From Thalassia testudinum (Eukaryota; Streptophyta; Magnoliopsida; Alismatales; Hydrocharitaceae): 64,000 nucleotides of DNA. The position numbers and the translations under genes were made by a program. The stretch is taken from NCBI GenBank assembly GCA_037157565.1, contig JAZHRO010000073.1:90064001-90128000 (forward strand), read 5' to 3'. Below, in pieces: positions 42,831 to 53,124 of the stretch. The notes under the pieces were generated by a model that was not told where the DNA came from, ran no database searches, and was given only the letters and a program-made list of their open reading frames with translations. Within the stretch, counting starts at the first letter, position 1, and each line of letters begins with the position of its first letter.

Positions 42831-44225
42831 CACCACTGGCCGAATATCGCCTAGTTGAAGGCACCCAGCACGTGACAAGGCTATTTTGAGCTGACCAGAA
42901 TCTCACAGAAACCAGGTGTTGTTCTTCTAATTCTACTCTCCTGCATGCTTTCATTTTAATAATGACATTACATTAACTAAGCGTGGGGGGGTGGATATCT
43001 TATGAAATAATCTTTTTGTCAGCCATAACAATAATTTCCTATTATTTTATTTAAAAAAAACACAAGTTGGAGAAGATAACTTAGGCATTAGGAGTTTCAA
43101 ACCTTAGGAATTGATACTTTGGAACCTGAATACTTAGACTCTTCAGGTCTTTGGGCTTAATTAGCCTAGGTGTCAACTCGAATGTGGAATTAGTCTCAAG
43201 TCCTCGCCAAGTAATTTTATCTTAATTTGGTAAATAAATTGAGGTGATAAGTAGACGATTTATCAACCTGCCCTCTGATTTGAGGAGACTTTAAGTCTAA
43301 GCATCTACGCAATATTTGCACCGACTCACTTTTCGGCGGTTTCTTCTGAAATTAGGTAGCTAATGAACCTTCGAGGGTAGTATGGCTGGTAAGTTGTCAT
43401 GGGTAATAGCCCATTGGCCAGTTGTTCAAAGGCTAGCTACTTGACCATACTTATTATACTGCTTTTAGGTAAATCTTAGATCAGTGAAGCCACCTACTTA
43501 GAAAAAAAATGGCACTCAAAAATAAAAATAAAAAGAAAGAAAGAAAAAAGAAGGAAAAAGTAAAAAAATAAACCACACTTTACCACACGAGTATGGTTTG
43601 CAAGTTATCGTGGGTAACAGCCCATTGGCCGGTTGTCCAGAGCCCAGGTTACAAAAATGCACAAATAATTCCCAAAACACTTAGGGAAGAAGCGGGGAAG
43701 TAGAATAAATCAGGGAGATATACACTGGGTTTGCCCTTGTTTTGACCCCAAAAAAAATTTTAAAAGTAAGGAGAAAGCTACCATTTCGAAAGATAAACCC
43801 TAAAGTAGAAACTCTTAAGGTCACCTAGGGTCATAGAAACTTGAAGTCCGTTTTAATAGCCGCCTAGTGAGGCTTTCACTCTTTTCACAAGATGCTTAAC
43901 ACTTAGAGTCCTTTCCAAGTCTTGGGTGTGTTGGGTAGCCGTAAAAAGTTATCTTAAAACTCTTAAACTCAAAATGTCCAAAAAAATTAAAAAAGAAGAA
44001 AAAGCAAAAAAAAATGTATCTTCCTTTTTCAAATAAGGCGAGTGCTTGGGCAGTCTATATTCTGGCAGACACGGGCCACCGTCGAGTTTCTATAGCCAGG
44101 TGTTGGGTTGAAATTTTATAAAGCAACCAACAAATCATGCCTAAGTGATCAAATCCTAAGTCTACTTTTATACATAGCATTTAGGTTAATTTTTCTAGGG
44201 ACTAGTAAAATGTAAGCATGGGGTA
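42831..44225 (+). other. 3' noncoding region and polypurine tract of element 2
   Basis: No ORF is supported and there is no env-like gene after pol. In order it has AATGACATTACATTAACTAA plus the G-run GTGGGGGGGTGG (42960-42997), two hairpin motifs (43380-43428 and 43590-43645) around an A-rich tract (43501-43567), and the PPT AAGCATGGGGTA ending at 44225. It is colinear with the 3' noncoding regions of elements A, B and C. Confidence 0.82.
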
Positions 44226-44574
44226 TGATAAACGCACATGAATTCATGATAAAATGCTTATTTGTGATAGTTCCAAGGTCTAGCATTGCATATCATAGTA
44301 TAAATATTGCGTAACATTCATTAGATTGCATTTAGGATAGTTTGTATATTCTGTATATTAATTCCAACATTTTATAAGGCTAGGAGGTAGTACGACATCT
44401 TTATGGGCTTCGGATGAAGAATCCAACCGTAGAAATGGATCCAAAGCGATGATCTCAATTCGTCAACGTGAAAATCACCTCGATCAGAGCTTCATAGCAT
44501 CCCCTACAAGAAGAAGGAGACGGAGGACATAGACGGCACCACGTGGCACCATCCAAGCTGCCCTACATGAGCCA
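44226..44574 (+). repeat. 3' LTR of element 2, first part
   Basis: It starts TGATAAACGCAC directly after the PPT and matches 16642-16985, including the G-box palindrome GGCACCACGTGGCACCATC at 44532-44553. It is interrupted at AGCCA (44570-44574). Confidence 0.9.
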
Positions 44575-47500
44575 TGATGTGACACTCATCATGATCTCTA
44601 ATTATCCCTAATTAACTAGTCTTCCTAGTTAATTAGCTAAGGTTATGAACATATAAGGGTTAATTATAGAATAAGGGATATTTAGTAAAGGACCTTTAAA
44701 TAAGTTAAAAATGGCATTTTATCATTCAATTAACATTATTAACAATTTAGTTAATAATTGGACTCAAAATCCTATTAATCATTCCCTTAATTAATAAGAT
44801 AAGTAACTTAAACTTAATGTATACTTAACTATATAATCACTTAAGTAATTTTACTTAATCTAATCAATTAATCTAAAAAGGTCAAAAATGTAAATTCAAG
44901 GTAAAAACATAATATTTACCTTATTTACTAACATATATAAAAAGTTGAAAAAGATCTAAGTTAAAATAAACCTTCAAAACCTGAGTTTACATTTTAGTCC
45001 TTAATATTCATTACAGTCGGGTACTTATTTCTCACACAGGTCCTTAAGTTTTATTTCATTTAAGTCCCTTTCCCGCTTCTTCTTCTTCAGCCAAATGAAC
45101 GGTTGGCGGTAGAGAGTCACGCCACCGCATGATCACCTCCCTGCCGACATCATTCTTCTTTGTGCAAGCTCTTACAGCTTGCGCTCACCAGCTCCACTTC
45201 ATCCACCAGTTTGCATTAACCGGAAATCCTATTTTTCAGTGGGAGATAACCTCACCATTGTCAGAGACGATGACGGAGGTTAAGCTTCTGAAGCTCCTTC
45301 TTCGGCCAGACCTCGCCATTCTCTTCACCGCCAACTGCTATAAATACCCTCTCACACCTCCGATTTTACTAAAGTTGGCTCCCTTTCCTCTTCTAACACT
45401 GCAGCCGACCTAATAAGCTATTCGTCCTAAACTCCGGTGACTTTCCATTTCATTTTCTGACTTCCTCAATCCATTATGATTAGACGAGGAGATCCGCCAT
45501 GGTCTTCTGCGTCTCTGACACAAGCACCGACCAAAGGAATCCTCCACTCCACCACAAATCCGCCCACCGGAGATCTTCCTTCCACCCTCTGATTTCATCG
45601 TCTGCCATGAGACTTCGGCAGAACCCTATTGACCCCTTCATCCAGGTAACAGTAGATTAGGAGTAGGAGTAGGAGTAGGCTAGCTTAGTTAGGTAGGTAA
45701 TTAGTTAGATTAGATGTAATTTTAGAATTTTAGTTTCATCTTCTCCGACTCCGGTGAGCTCCTTGAGCTCGCCAAAGCTTTAATCTTGTCTTTTTAATTC
45801 ACTATCCACCTTTCTTTTTCTTCCATAGTCGTTTCTAATTCACTTAAACACCTAATTGATCACCTAATCGTCTAATTGACATTCCACCTTCACCGACTAC
45901 TGTCACTGTCCATGGTGACCGTAATCGACCTAATTCCACCTTCTAGGGTCTTTCATCATTTATCCACCACTTATGGACTGTAATCGTCACTATAATACAT
46001 ATTAATATCACATATAAATTAAACGCCCAAATATAATTAAGTTCCTACGCTCGCTGTCCATGGCAGCTCAGGAGCAGTTCAAACTATTAATTAACTATAT
46101 AATTATAATTGCTAACATTTGTTGACTTGTTTTAACCTCTCAATCGAGTGGTTAAACAAGTACTGAGCTTATTTCAAATCAAATTTTTAAAGAAACAATT
46201 TCACTATCAAATTTTAATTTTAATGGACAAATGAAGAATTAAATGTGATACTGAGGTTCCTTGCAACCTCAGGATCCTTTCTAAATCAAAATTGGTAAGT
46301 TTTCACAATCCATACATAGATTGCATATTTTCTGGACTCACCGGAGCTCTGGCGAGCCAAATCTGTGCTTCCACCTGTGAAACTTGTTGAGAATCTCCAG
46401 AATGATGTAATATGGATCATTGATTGTCTTGAGGTTATTTGCTTGAAGATTTAGTGTCTGGAGCCAAAGATTGAACTTCATCTTCTCCAACTCCAACGAA
46501 GTTGGAGAAGTCTAACAGAGAAATTTAAGAAGCATTTAGGGATCCTAGAAGCTTCAGTGCGATGCACTGAAGCTGTTCATGACCTCAATCCACTGTAACA
46601 ACCTTTGAATCTCTCTGACGAACACACACCGTTTCAAGCTCAGGCGGCGAGCCTGAAACCCTAGAAATCTTTGTCAGAGCATCAATCTAAGAATCTGAAT
46701 GAGTTTCTGAGGTTAAGAAAATCTTATTCGAGGCTTTGATTTCCTGTGGAGAAGTTTTGAACAGAAAGTCAATTTCTATGCCTCCACAGTCAAACTAAGT
46801 TTGATCATGGAGTTCTGAGCTCAATCTGAGGAATTGATGAGATTAAATGGATTCTGAGATCTTTTTGAAAGATCTGAAAGTGATTAAAGTGAGCTTAGAT
46901 GAGTTATTTAGTGAGAATTTGAATCTTGTCAATTTAGGTTACTTTTGAACCCAAACCAACAGTAGTGCCATTTTGTTGAAATATGAACTTGAATCCTGCC
47001 TAGATAAGTTTGTTATAACCCTTAGAATTAGTTTAAATCAATCAAAAACATTCTTTTGTCTCTGTTGGACATATTTAGGTCTAAAATTCGATCTTTGAAG
47101 CTTTCAGAGAAGCTTCAACCTTCTGTACGCTGTCTGAAGGTCTTGAGAGCTTAAAACTTACTCTAATAGATGCAGAATCATTTGTAGAATTTGCATAGAC
47201 CTTTAAATAAGAAAGAAAAGTCCATCTGAGGACTCTGTAGACATAATTTCATTTCCAAGCGATAAATAACCCATAGGAACTCCTGATTTTATCTTTCAAA
47301 TTGAAGAGGAAAACATCATCTAAACATTAAATTGACCTTGCAATTGTGTAGATCTACCTTAGAGATTTCTAACAAACTTTAAATCACTCGATTTGGATCT
47401 CTGGGTAGGAAGTTATGATCATTTGAAGTTGGGTCTGGGAGGGGTTACGATAGTCCCACATCGCTAGATTCTCAGCGCGTGCATGGGGATAAAACGATTT

Positions 47501-48522
47501 TCTTACCCTGGCTCTTTAGTCGTTAGCGCTTGGTGCACCGGTTACCGATCTGATCTGAGCATTCTGAACATTTTGTGCATGTGTGTGTGTGCGGGCTTGC
47601 GTGCCTATGGGTGTGCGCCCTTGTGGGCATTAACAAGTGTTGTGCCCTGGGAGAGCAAGAGGCTCGGGAGGCTGGGTTGAGCCGAATTGGCTCGAGACTA
47701 TGAACCAATATGAAATAAATCGAAATCGAATGTAATTGAGATTAGGCGAGGACCGAGTAGGGTCTGGTCCCACCCTGGTCTCAGGGTGATGTGTATCATC
47801 AAAAGGTCCTTGCCGCAAATAAAATAATTTTTGGTTAAAAAGTAAAAAAAAACTGATTCAGCTAAAGGACTTAAGGAAAAGAAGAAGCCGATGGTTGTTA
47901 AGCTAAGTGTTCATGGGTAAGGAAAGAAGGAGAATAGGAGCTAAGAAGTGTTAAAGAACAGGTACTAAAGGAAGAAGAGAAGAAGGCAGGAACAACAGAA
48001 GAGAGGTAAGAAAGAGAGCTCGAAAAGAAGAGAAAGAAAAGGGGAAGAAGATAAGAGGCTAAAGAAAATAAACGAAGAATATTATTTCTCTTGCGTCATT
48101 TTAAATATTTTTTTTGTTCTTAATTGTAAAAAGGCATGTTTTAATAGAACAACTTTTATTGCCTTAATTTCTTTTGAAATAAAATTGGAAAACAAAGATC
48201 ATTTAAGTAAATATATTTTTCATATGGAATTTTGTATATTCTTTATAGTTTAAATATTTTGGCAAAATTCATGTTTTAAAATTAAACTACTTATACCTCC
48301 TAAACTTATAGAGAAATAAAAGATAACTTGTTAATTTGGAAAAATTATTATACCTCCCAGCGAACGACCTGAAGTCAACCAGTAAAAATTTCTAAAATGT
48401 TTGGTTAATTCGACCCTATACTACACAACCGACACAATTTCGAGTTAACCTAAGTGACTTCCTCTACTCTTAATTATGTGAAATTAACATAATTACTGAG
48501 TTGAGTGGAAAGCACGCATCAA
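44575..48522. mobile_element. 3.9 kb LTR-like insertion in the 3' LTR of element 2 (probable long solo LTR)
   Basis: It starts TGATGTGACACTCATCATG and ends GCACGCATCA, with perfect TSD AGCCA (44570-44574 and 48523-48527). No internal LTR pair, PBS or protein domain is visible. The longest ORF is 126 codons or less and not convincing. It contains AGTCCCACATCG at about 47450 and a short TG repeat at 47578-47593. Its opening bases resemble those of the 2.8 kb solo LTR at 53125, pointing to related long-LTR gypsy families. Orientation is probably plus, judged only from those ends. Confidence 0.7.
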
Positions 48523-48527
48523 GCCAT

Positions 48528-49534
48528 TGCCCCCAGCCTCGCCTCAAGAAGAAGATTTGAGCTATTAGATCTCAATCCAACAGCTAAGAATCACCTAAAC
48601 ATCACCCATCCTCCTCCAGAAGCACCTCAAGGAAGATCTAATCATGACCATTGGATTCTCATCCAACAGTTGAGGCTGCAACAAGCTAAAGTATCCATGC
48701 AACCAACTAGCGCCCTCACCACAGTGGCAATGCACCTATTTCGCAAAGAGGGGATGTGAGATCGAGCATCAATTCGTTGTGCCTTCTTCAGTGCCCAAAG
48801 AAATTGTACCGCTTGATCTTGATCGAGCGATTAGCGTTGCACAAGTGTGAGGGATCGCCATTCGAAGATGCGTAGATGCACGCCTAGGAAGACGCGTGCC
48901 ATGTGGAGAGCTCACTTAAGTCAATTGAGAGTATCATTCGTCGTTCGATCTTCATGATCGCGCGATGCGCGCGATTCAAATCTCGTGAGAGGAACGATCT
49001 GCGCGTGCTCCTCAGCCACACGATCAAGATTGAACGGTGGAGATGCTCCTCAACAAGCGGGCATGCGATTTGAATGATTACGAGGGCATGATCTGCGAGT
49101 GCCCCCAGCTGTGCGATGGTTAGTCCAATGGTTTCCAGTGACGCATGCATGTTTGAATCCGCGAGCACATGCGATCTTCGTGAGATCTCATCCATCCACA
49201 CCCGATCCAACGACTGTCGATCTCCTCGGACCACACCAGCTGTAGCTGTGCCTCCTCACGCTAGCCAAGGCACTTGAATTTCCATCTCATTTTGTGACAT
49301 TATCTTGCTTGCTTCTTTATTGCAAAAACAAAAGAAACAAATCACAAAACCCTAAAACCTCAAAAAGAAATAAAATGAAACGTGGATTTCAGTGAAAGTA
49401 AATGTCGCCTCCCTGTGTTCGACCTGGAACTCCCTTGGAGTTTTGGTTATAAATTGTATTTGATAATGCGTTTTGCAAGCTACGACGACGAGTTCTCGGA
49501 AGCCTGATTTTTCTTCACCAAAACCCATTCGTTA
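48528..49534 (+). repeat. 3' LTR of element 2, second part, with promoter deletion
   Basis: It matches 16985-17735 and then jumps to 18268-18522 of the 5' LTR. The missing 530-540 bp hold the promoter hairpin and TATA box. The end reads CATTCGTTA (5' copy CATTCATCA), followed by GCAAT, the right TSD. Confidence 0.88.
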
Positions 49535-51298
49535 GCAATCAGCATCGATGGCTCCCTTCCGAGCTCCAAACTGAATTTGTCTTTGCTCTTCTAATGGGAA
49601 CACACAAACCAATGTTGGGAATGATGTAGTTTTTCAGTTGGGAAGGGTAGGAGGCGTGGACCGCAAAGACTTCCCCATTTTGTTTTTCTGAAGTGGGTTC
49701 AGTGGAGAAGGGCAAGGGTTTTTGTTTAAATTTAGTAGCGTATCCACAACAAATGGATGCAAATCTACAACTGCCACAATCTATTTGACAACAAATGAAT
49801 GTTTAGATGGTAAATTCAAGTTCGATTGAAAGACTTAATAAAAAAACAAACTTGATAGGCATCATGCTAAAAGTGGATATATTGATATCCAATAAGTGCT
49901 TAGTGATCTCATTCTTCAAATCTAATGCCATTTTCTATCAAATAGGACACCAAATCTCATTAGAAGCATATCAAAATAAGCGACAATGACCACACAAGCA
50001 AGGAATGACAAGCAAGTGTGGTGTCTTATTTACCTGCACAGTCCTTCTAGAAGGCTTCAATGAAAATATTTTTCTACTCAAAATCTTTTTAAAACTCCAC
50101 CATAACATCAATTGGGAAGATGGAGGCATTCCTAATAGCATAAACACACCTTTGCTTGTTGTTCATGACCATGCAGTAGCAAGGATACTTCTTTCCAGCA
50201 GCATGGGTAACGTTGAGCATTGCCACATTGAATAGTCCTACCATATCAAGCAATAACTGTATAGAACTTCATTCCCTGAGATGACCAAAATAAAGTATTC
50301 AAACTACAATAATATACCAAATATCAAAACTAGAGACACATCCATTTACCTGTCAATGTCCAAAACTTTTTTTTTCACAAGAAGAAGCTTATCCATTGAA
50401 GTAAGACAACCAGAACACTAGAGGTTACATGTGATAGGGGAGTTACAATGTTTTTATTACTGCTTTTGCTGCTTATATCTCTCAATTTTTTCTTCCAAGA
50501 TTACCTTGTTCTCTTTAGAACAATGTACTTCTTAGGGCCGATGATAATTGTACTAGGAAAGGTGTAAGGTTGGGAATCCATGGGTGCAAAAGTACTTTGA
50601 CTTGCAATAGGCAAAAGATAGTTATCAGAAGTAATTTGGCTATTTTGAGGGTTTTGCATTTGGAGAGGAGGGGTTTAGATGTTTTGCATATGAGGGCTGT
50701 TGGTGGCTTTTGTGGTTTTCGAGGAATTAGCTGGTTCATGGGTAGATGGGTTAGGTGTTTGCAGTTTGATGGTTATGCAGATGTTTTGGTGCTGAGATGC
50801 AATATTTGGTTCAATAGGTCTAGTGAAAACTATGTTGGGAGTACTTGCAAATGGGGTAATTTCACAAGTTGGGAGTTTTGAAATTTTTGAATGGTCCACA
50901 TTTGGAGGGGATAAGGATGGAATGTGAACTATCAATCTGCAAGAGCTTCTCCATATTCTTTATCAAGTCATCTTCATCATTTGCCATGGGATTTTCCTTG
51001 CAACTTAATGGGATTAGAGATTGCTGGTATAGTATGGATGGGTAGTAATGATGGTAAAGGAGCAAAAGGCATGGAGGTGAACAAATAGGGAGAGATATGT
51101 AAAGAGGTGTACAAGGGGAAGAATAGAGTTGGTGATTGATTCCTCAAGGCTCTATCACCTTTGGGAGATGAACAAGGAGAGGAGACAAGATTCACCCACT
51201 AGGGGAGAACAAAAAAGGATTCAGTGGCTAAAATTAGAGATGCCTCCTGCAGTGCATTAAGAAAAAAAAAATCCTTTGTAGGCATTTTCACAACATCT
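49535..51298. other. Unassigned stretch between elements 2 and C
   Basis: Right flank of the element 2 insertion. Overlapping ORFs occur on both strands: plus 50570-50881, and minus 50515-50739, 50675-50935, 50862-51065 and 50977-51195, the minus ones rich in Pro, Ser, Thr and Asn. None shows a domain I recognise. A T-rich run at about 50369 and an A-run at 51264-51271 are present. It may be decayed transposon DNA or a fragment of a low-complexity gene; no exon structure is clear. Confidence 0.35.
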
Positions 51299-51558
51299 TG
51301 ACGTTCGTCAGACGCGTTTGCGTAAAATCATTCGTTGTAGTGCACTTATGACGTCAATTTTAAATAAAGAATAAATGGACATGAATCCGAGTGTCGAACA
51401 TAGGGGGGCATGAAATCGGATCAAATACTCACTTTGTGTCACAAAAAATTCATCATTTGTTTGCTTGCAAACCAGATAGAACGAGAAAGAAAGGGAGAGA
51501 GAGAGAGAAAGAGAGAAGAGAAATAGGGTTAGAAATCCATGATAAGAGATGAGGACAA
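51299..51558 (-). repeat. 3' LTR of element C, left part
   Basis: On the plus strand it has TTCGTTGTAGT, GTGTCGAACATAGGGGGGC and a GA-rich tract (51482-51521), the same series as the element A LTR start (TCGTTGTAGT, GGTCGAACACAGGGAGGC, GA tract). It ends in TGAGGACAA, the left TSD of LINE2. Confidence 0.75.
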
Positions 51559-51641
51559 ATTTTTTTTTTGAAAAGATGACGAGTGCTATCGATGATGATA
51601 GTAGATCGAAAACAATTTATCCATGATAAAAAAGCATTAAG

Positions 51642-53119
51642 TTATAAGGAGTCACACCACTCTCTAGCAAATCTCCAACACTCCCTTACAATACCCCCAA
51701 CATTTAACACACCCCCATTAAACAGAATTTCATTACGAGCCCGCCATACACCCCACATTACGCTTACCATCTTCACCTGCTCCCCTCCCTTCATCAGGAC
51801 GGACCGTCGCAAATTGTCCCATGTGGGTAGAGCAACTCCACATATGTCCCTCCATACACAGTCCGTCACCAAACGCGAAGAAGAAAGGTGCATCCTGTCA
51901 TCTGAGGGAAATGTACACAAGGGGCAATTTTGGGGAGGCGTCCCCATCCTTTTCAACATCATTTCACTGGTGATAAGACCGTCCCGACGGCAAAGCCAAA
52001 GGAACACTTTGATTTTTAAGGGTATTTTTAACGACCAAATATTGATGCAATCCATCTCCTCCCTTGATTGATCAGTAGCCAATGAGGTCATCAACTTTTT
52101 GTATGCCTTGGCTAGGGTGAACGACCCATGTTTCCACCTAAACCCATCTGCCCTATCCACTGGTTGAAAAGCCAGCAAGTCTGCCAACAGCCTCTCTTGT
52201 TCGGCCTGCATGCATCCGCCCTCACGCAAACCATCCCCTACAATATTCCACCTTCCAACTGCAGAATCCCAGCAATCAGCAATAGGGATGTTGCTGCCTA
52301 GAGCTATAGCATACGCTTGTGGAAAGGCCTCGTTCAGTCTGCCCAGGTTTGACCACTAATCTGTCCAGAACTTGAAATGCCTTCCGTCTCCCACAGCTGG
52401 GTCGAATTCTAACATGTTGGCCTACATCGCTTTCCAGACATAACACCATAATGGGGAAGGACGATGAGGCTAGGTCACCCATAGCTAAACCTGCGAACTG
52501 CCATGTGCCTGCATGAGCAGCTGAGGCCAGACTTCCCATCAGCGTTTGCCAGCTTAACTGCCCATTTCAACAGAAGGGCATCGTTGAATTCCTTGAGAGA
52601 TCGGATTCCCATCCCACCCTTGGAGTGAGGTCAGCATAGGTGTTGCCACTTCACCGGGTTCAAGAATTTTCCTTTCACCTTTGCACCTTTCCAAAAGAAC
52701 CATTTCCTCATGATATCTAACCTCTTCCAAACTGCCTTCGGAGATTTGAACATAGAGAAGAAAACGGGGATAGATGTGATAGCCAAATTAAGGAGAATCA
52801 ATCTCCCTCCTTTGGACAAAAATCTACTGTTCCTACCCTCTAATTTAACCGAGACTTTCTCAAACAATATTTCCCAATCACTCTTCTTTAGTTTACCTTC
52901 TCTTAGCGGCAGCCCCAAGTAGCTAATTGGCAACGTAGCCAACGGACTATGTAGGATGGTTGACATAGTATCCCTCTTTTGACCTACCATACCGAACCAA
53001 ACCAAAGACGACTTTGCTCCATTAAGTCTAAGGCCCGAAATCTCTCCAAAAATGATCACCAAAGTGGAGAGGGTCTCCACCTCATCCCTTCCTCCTTCAA
53101 CAAAAAAGATCGTGTCATC
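51642..53119 (-). pseudogene. LINE2 ORF2, C-terminal half: end of RT and zf-RVT domain
   Basis: From the inserted LTR the frame resumes at the catalytic Asp pair (DDTIFFVEGG) and continues with IFGEISGLRLNGAKSS, LPISYLGLPLREGKLKK and FLSKGGRLILLNLAITSIP to 52630. The C-terminal zf-RVT region at 52229-51642 shows WKHGSFTLAKAYKKL, VFLWLCRRDGLITSEMM, CPLC..DDRMHL and WGVWRARNEIL. The intervening 52230-52620 is frame-shifted. Confidence 0.9.
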
Positions 53120-53124
53120 AGAGT

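Larger units (their letters stand above)
16642..49534 (+). mobile_element. Element 2: Athila-like Ty3/gypsy retrotransposon split by six insertions
   Basis: The 5' LTR (16642-18522) and 3' LTR (44226-44574 plus 48528-49534) are clearly homologous and flanked by GCAAG and GCAAT. Between them, in order on the plus strand, lie PBS, leader, gag, protease, RT, a deleted RNase H, integrase, 3' noncoding region and PPT. Removing the six insertions and one copy of each TSD leaves about 10.9 kb, the usual size for Athila-type elements. Each reading-frame junction closes at the predicted base, which strongly supports this reconstruction. Confidence 0.93.

Noticed and set aside
42831..44225. Env-like ORF after pol of element 2, as in some Athila elements
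   Set aside because: All frames are closed within short distances, and the region aligns with the noncoding 3' regions of elements A, B and C.
49490..49600. Short minus-strand frame across the restored 16641/49540 junction reading ADCPALDCLIC, reminiscent of a SINA-type RING start
   Set aside because: Only about ten residues are suggestive and no Cys/His spacing of a RING follows, so the resemblance is not supportable.
51270..51340. Possible CACTA transposon terminus: the complement of GTTGTAGTG reads CACTACAAC at about 51330-51338
   Set aside because: TCGTTGTAGT also occurs at the equivalent position in both element A LTRs, and no second matching terminus or 3 bp duplication was found. It is better explained as part of the element C LTR.
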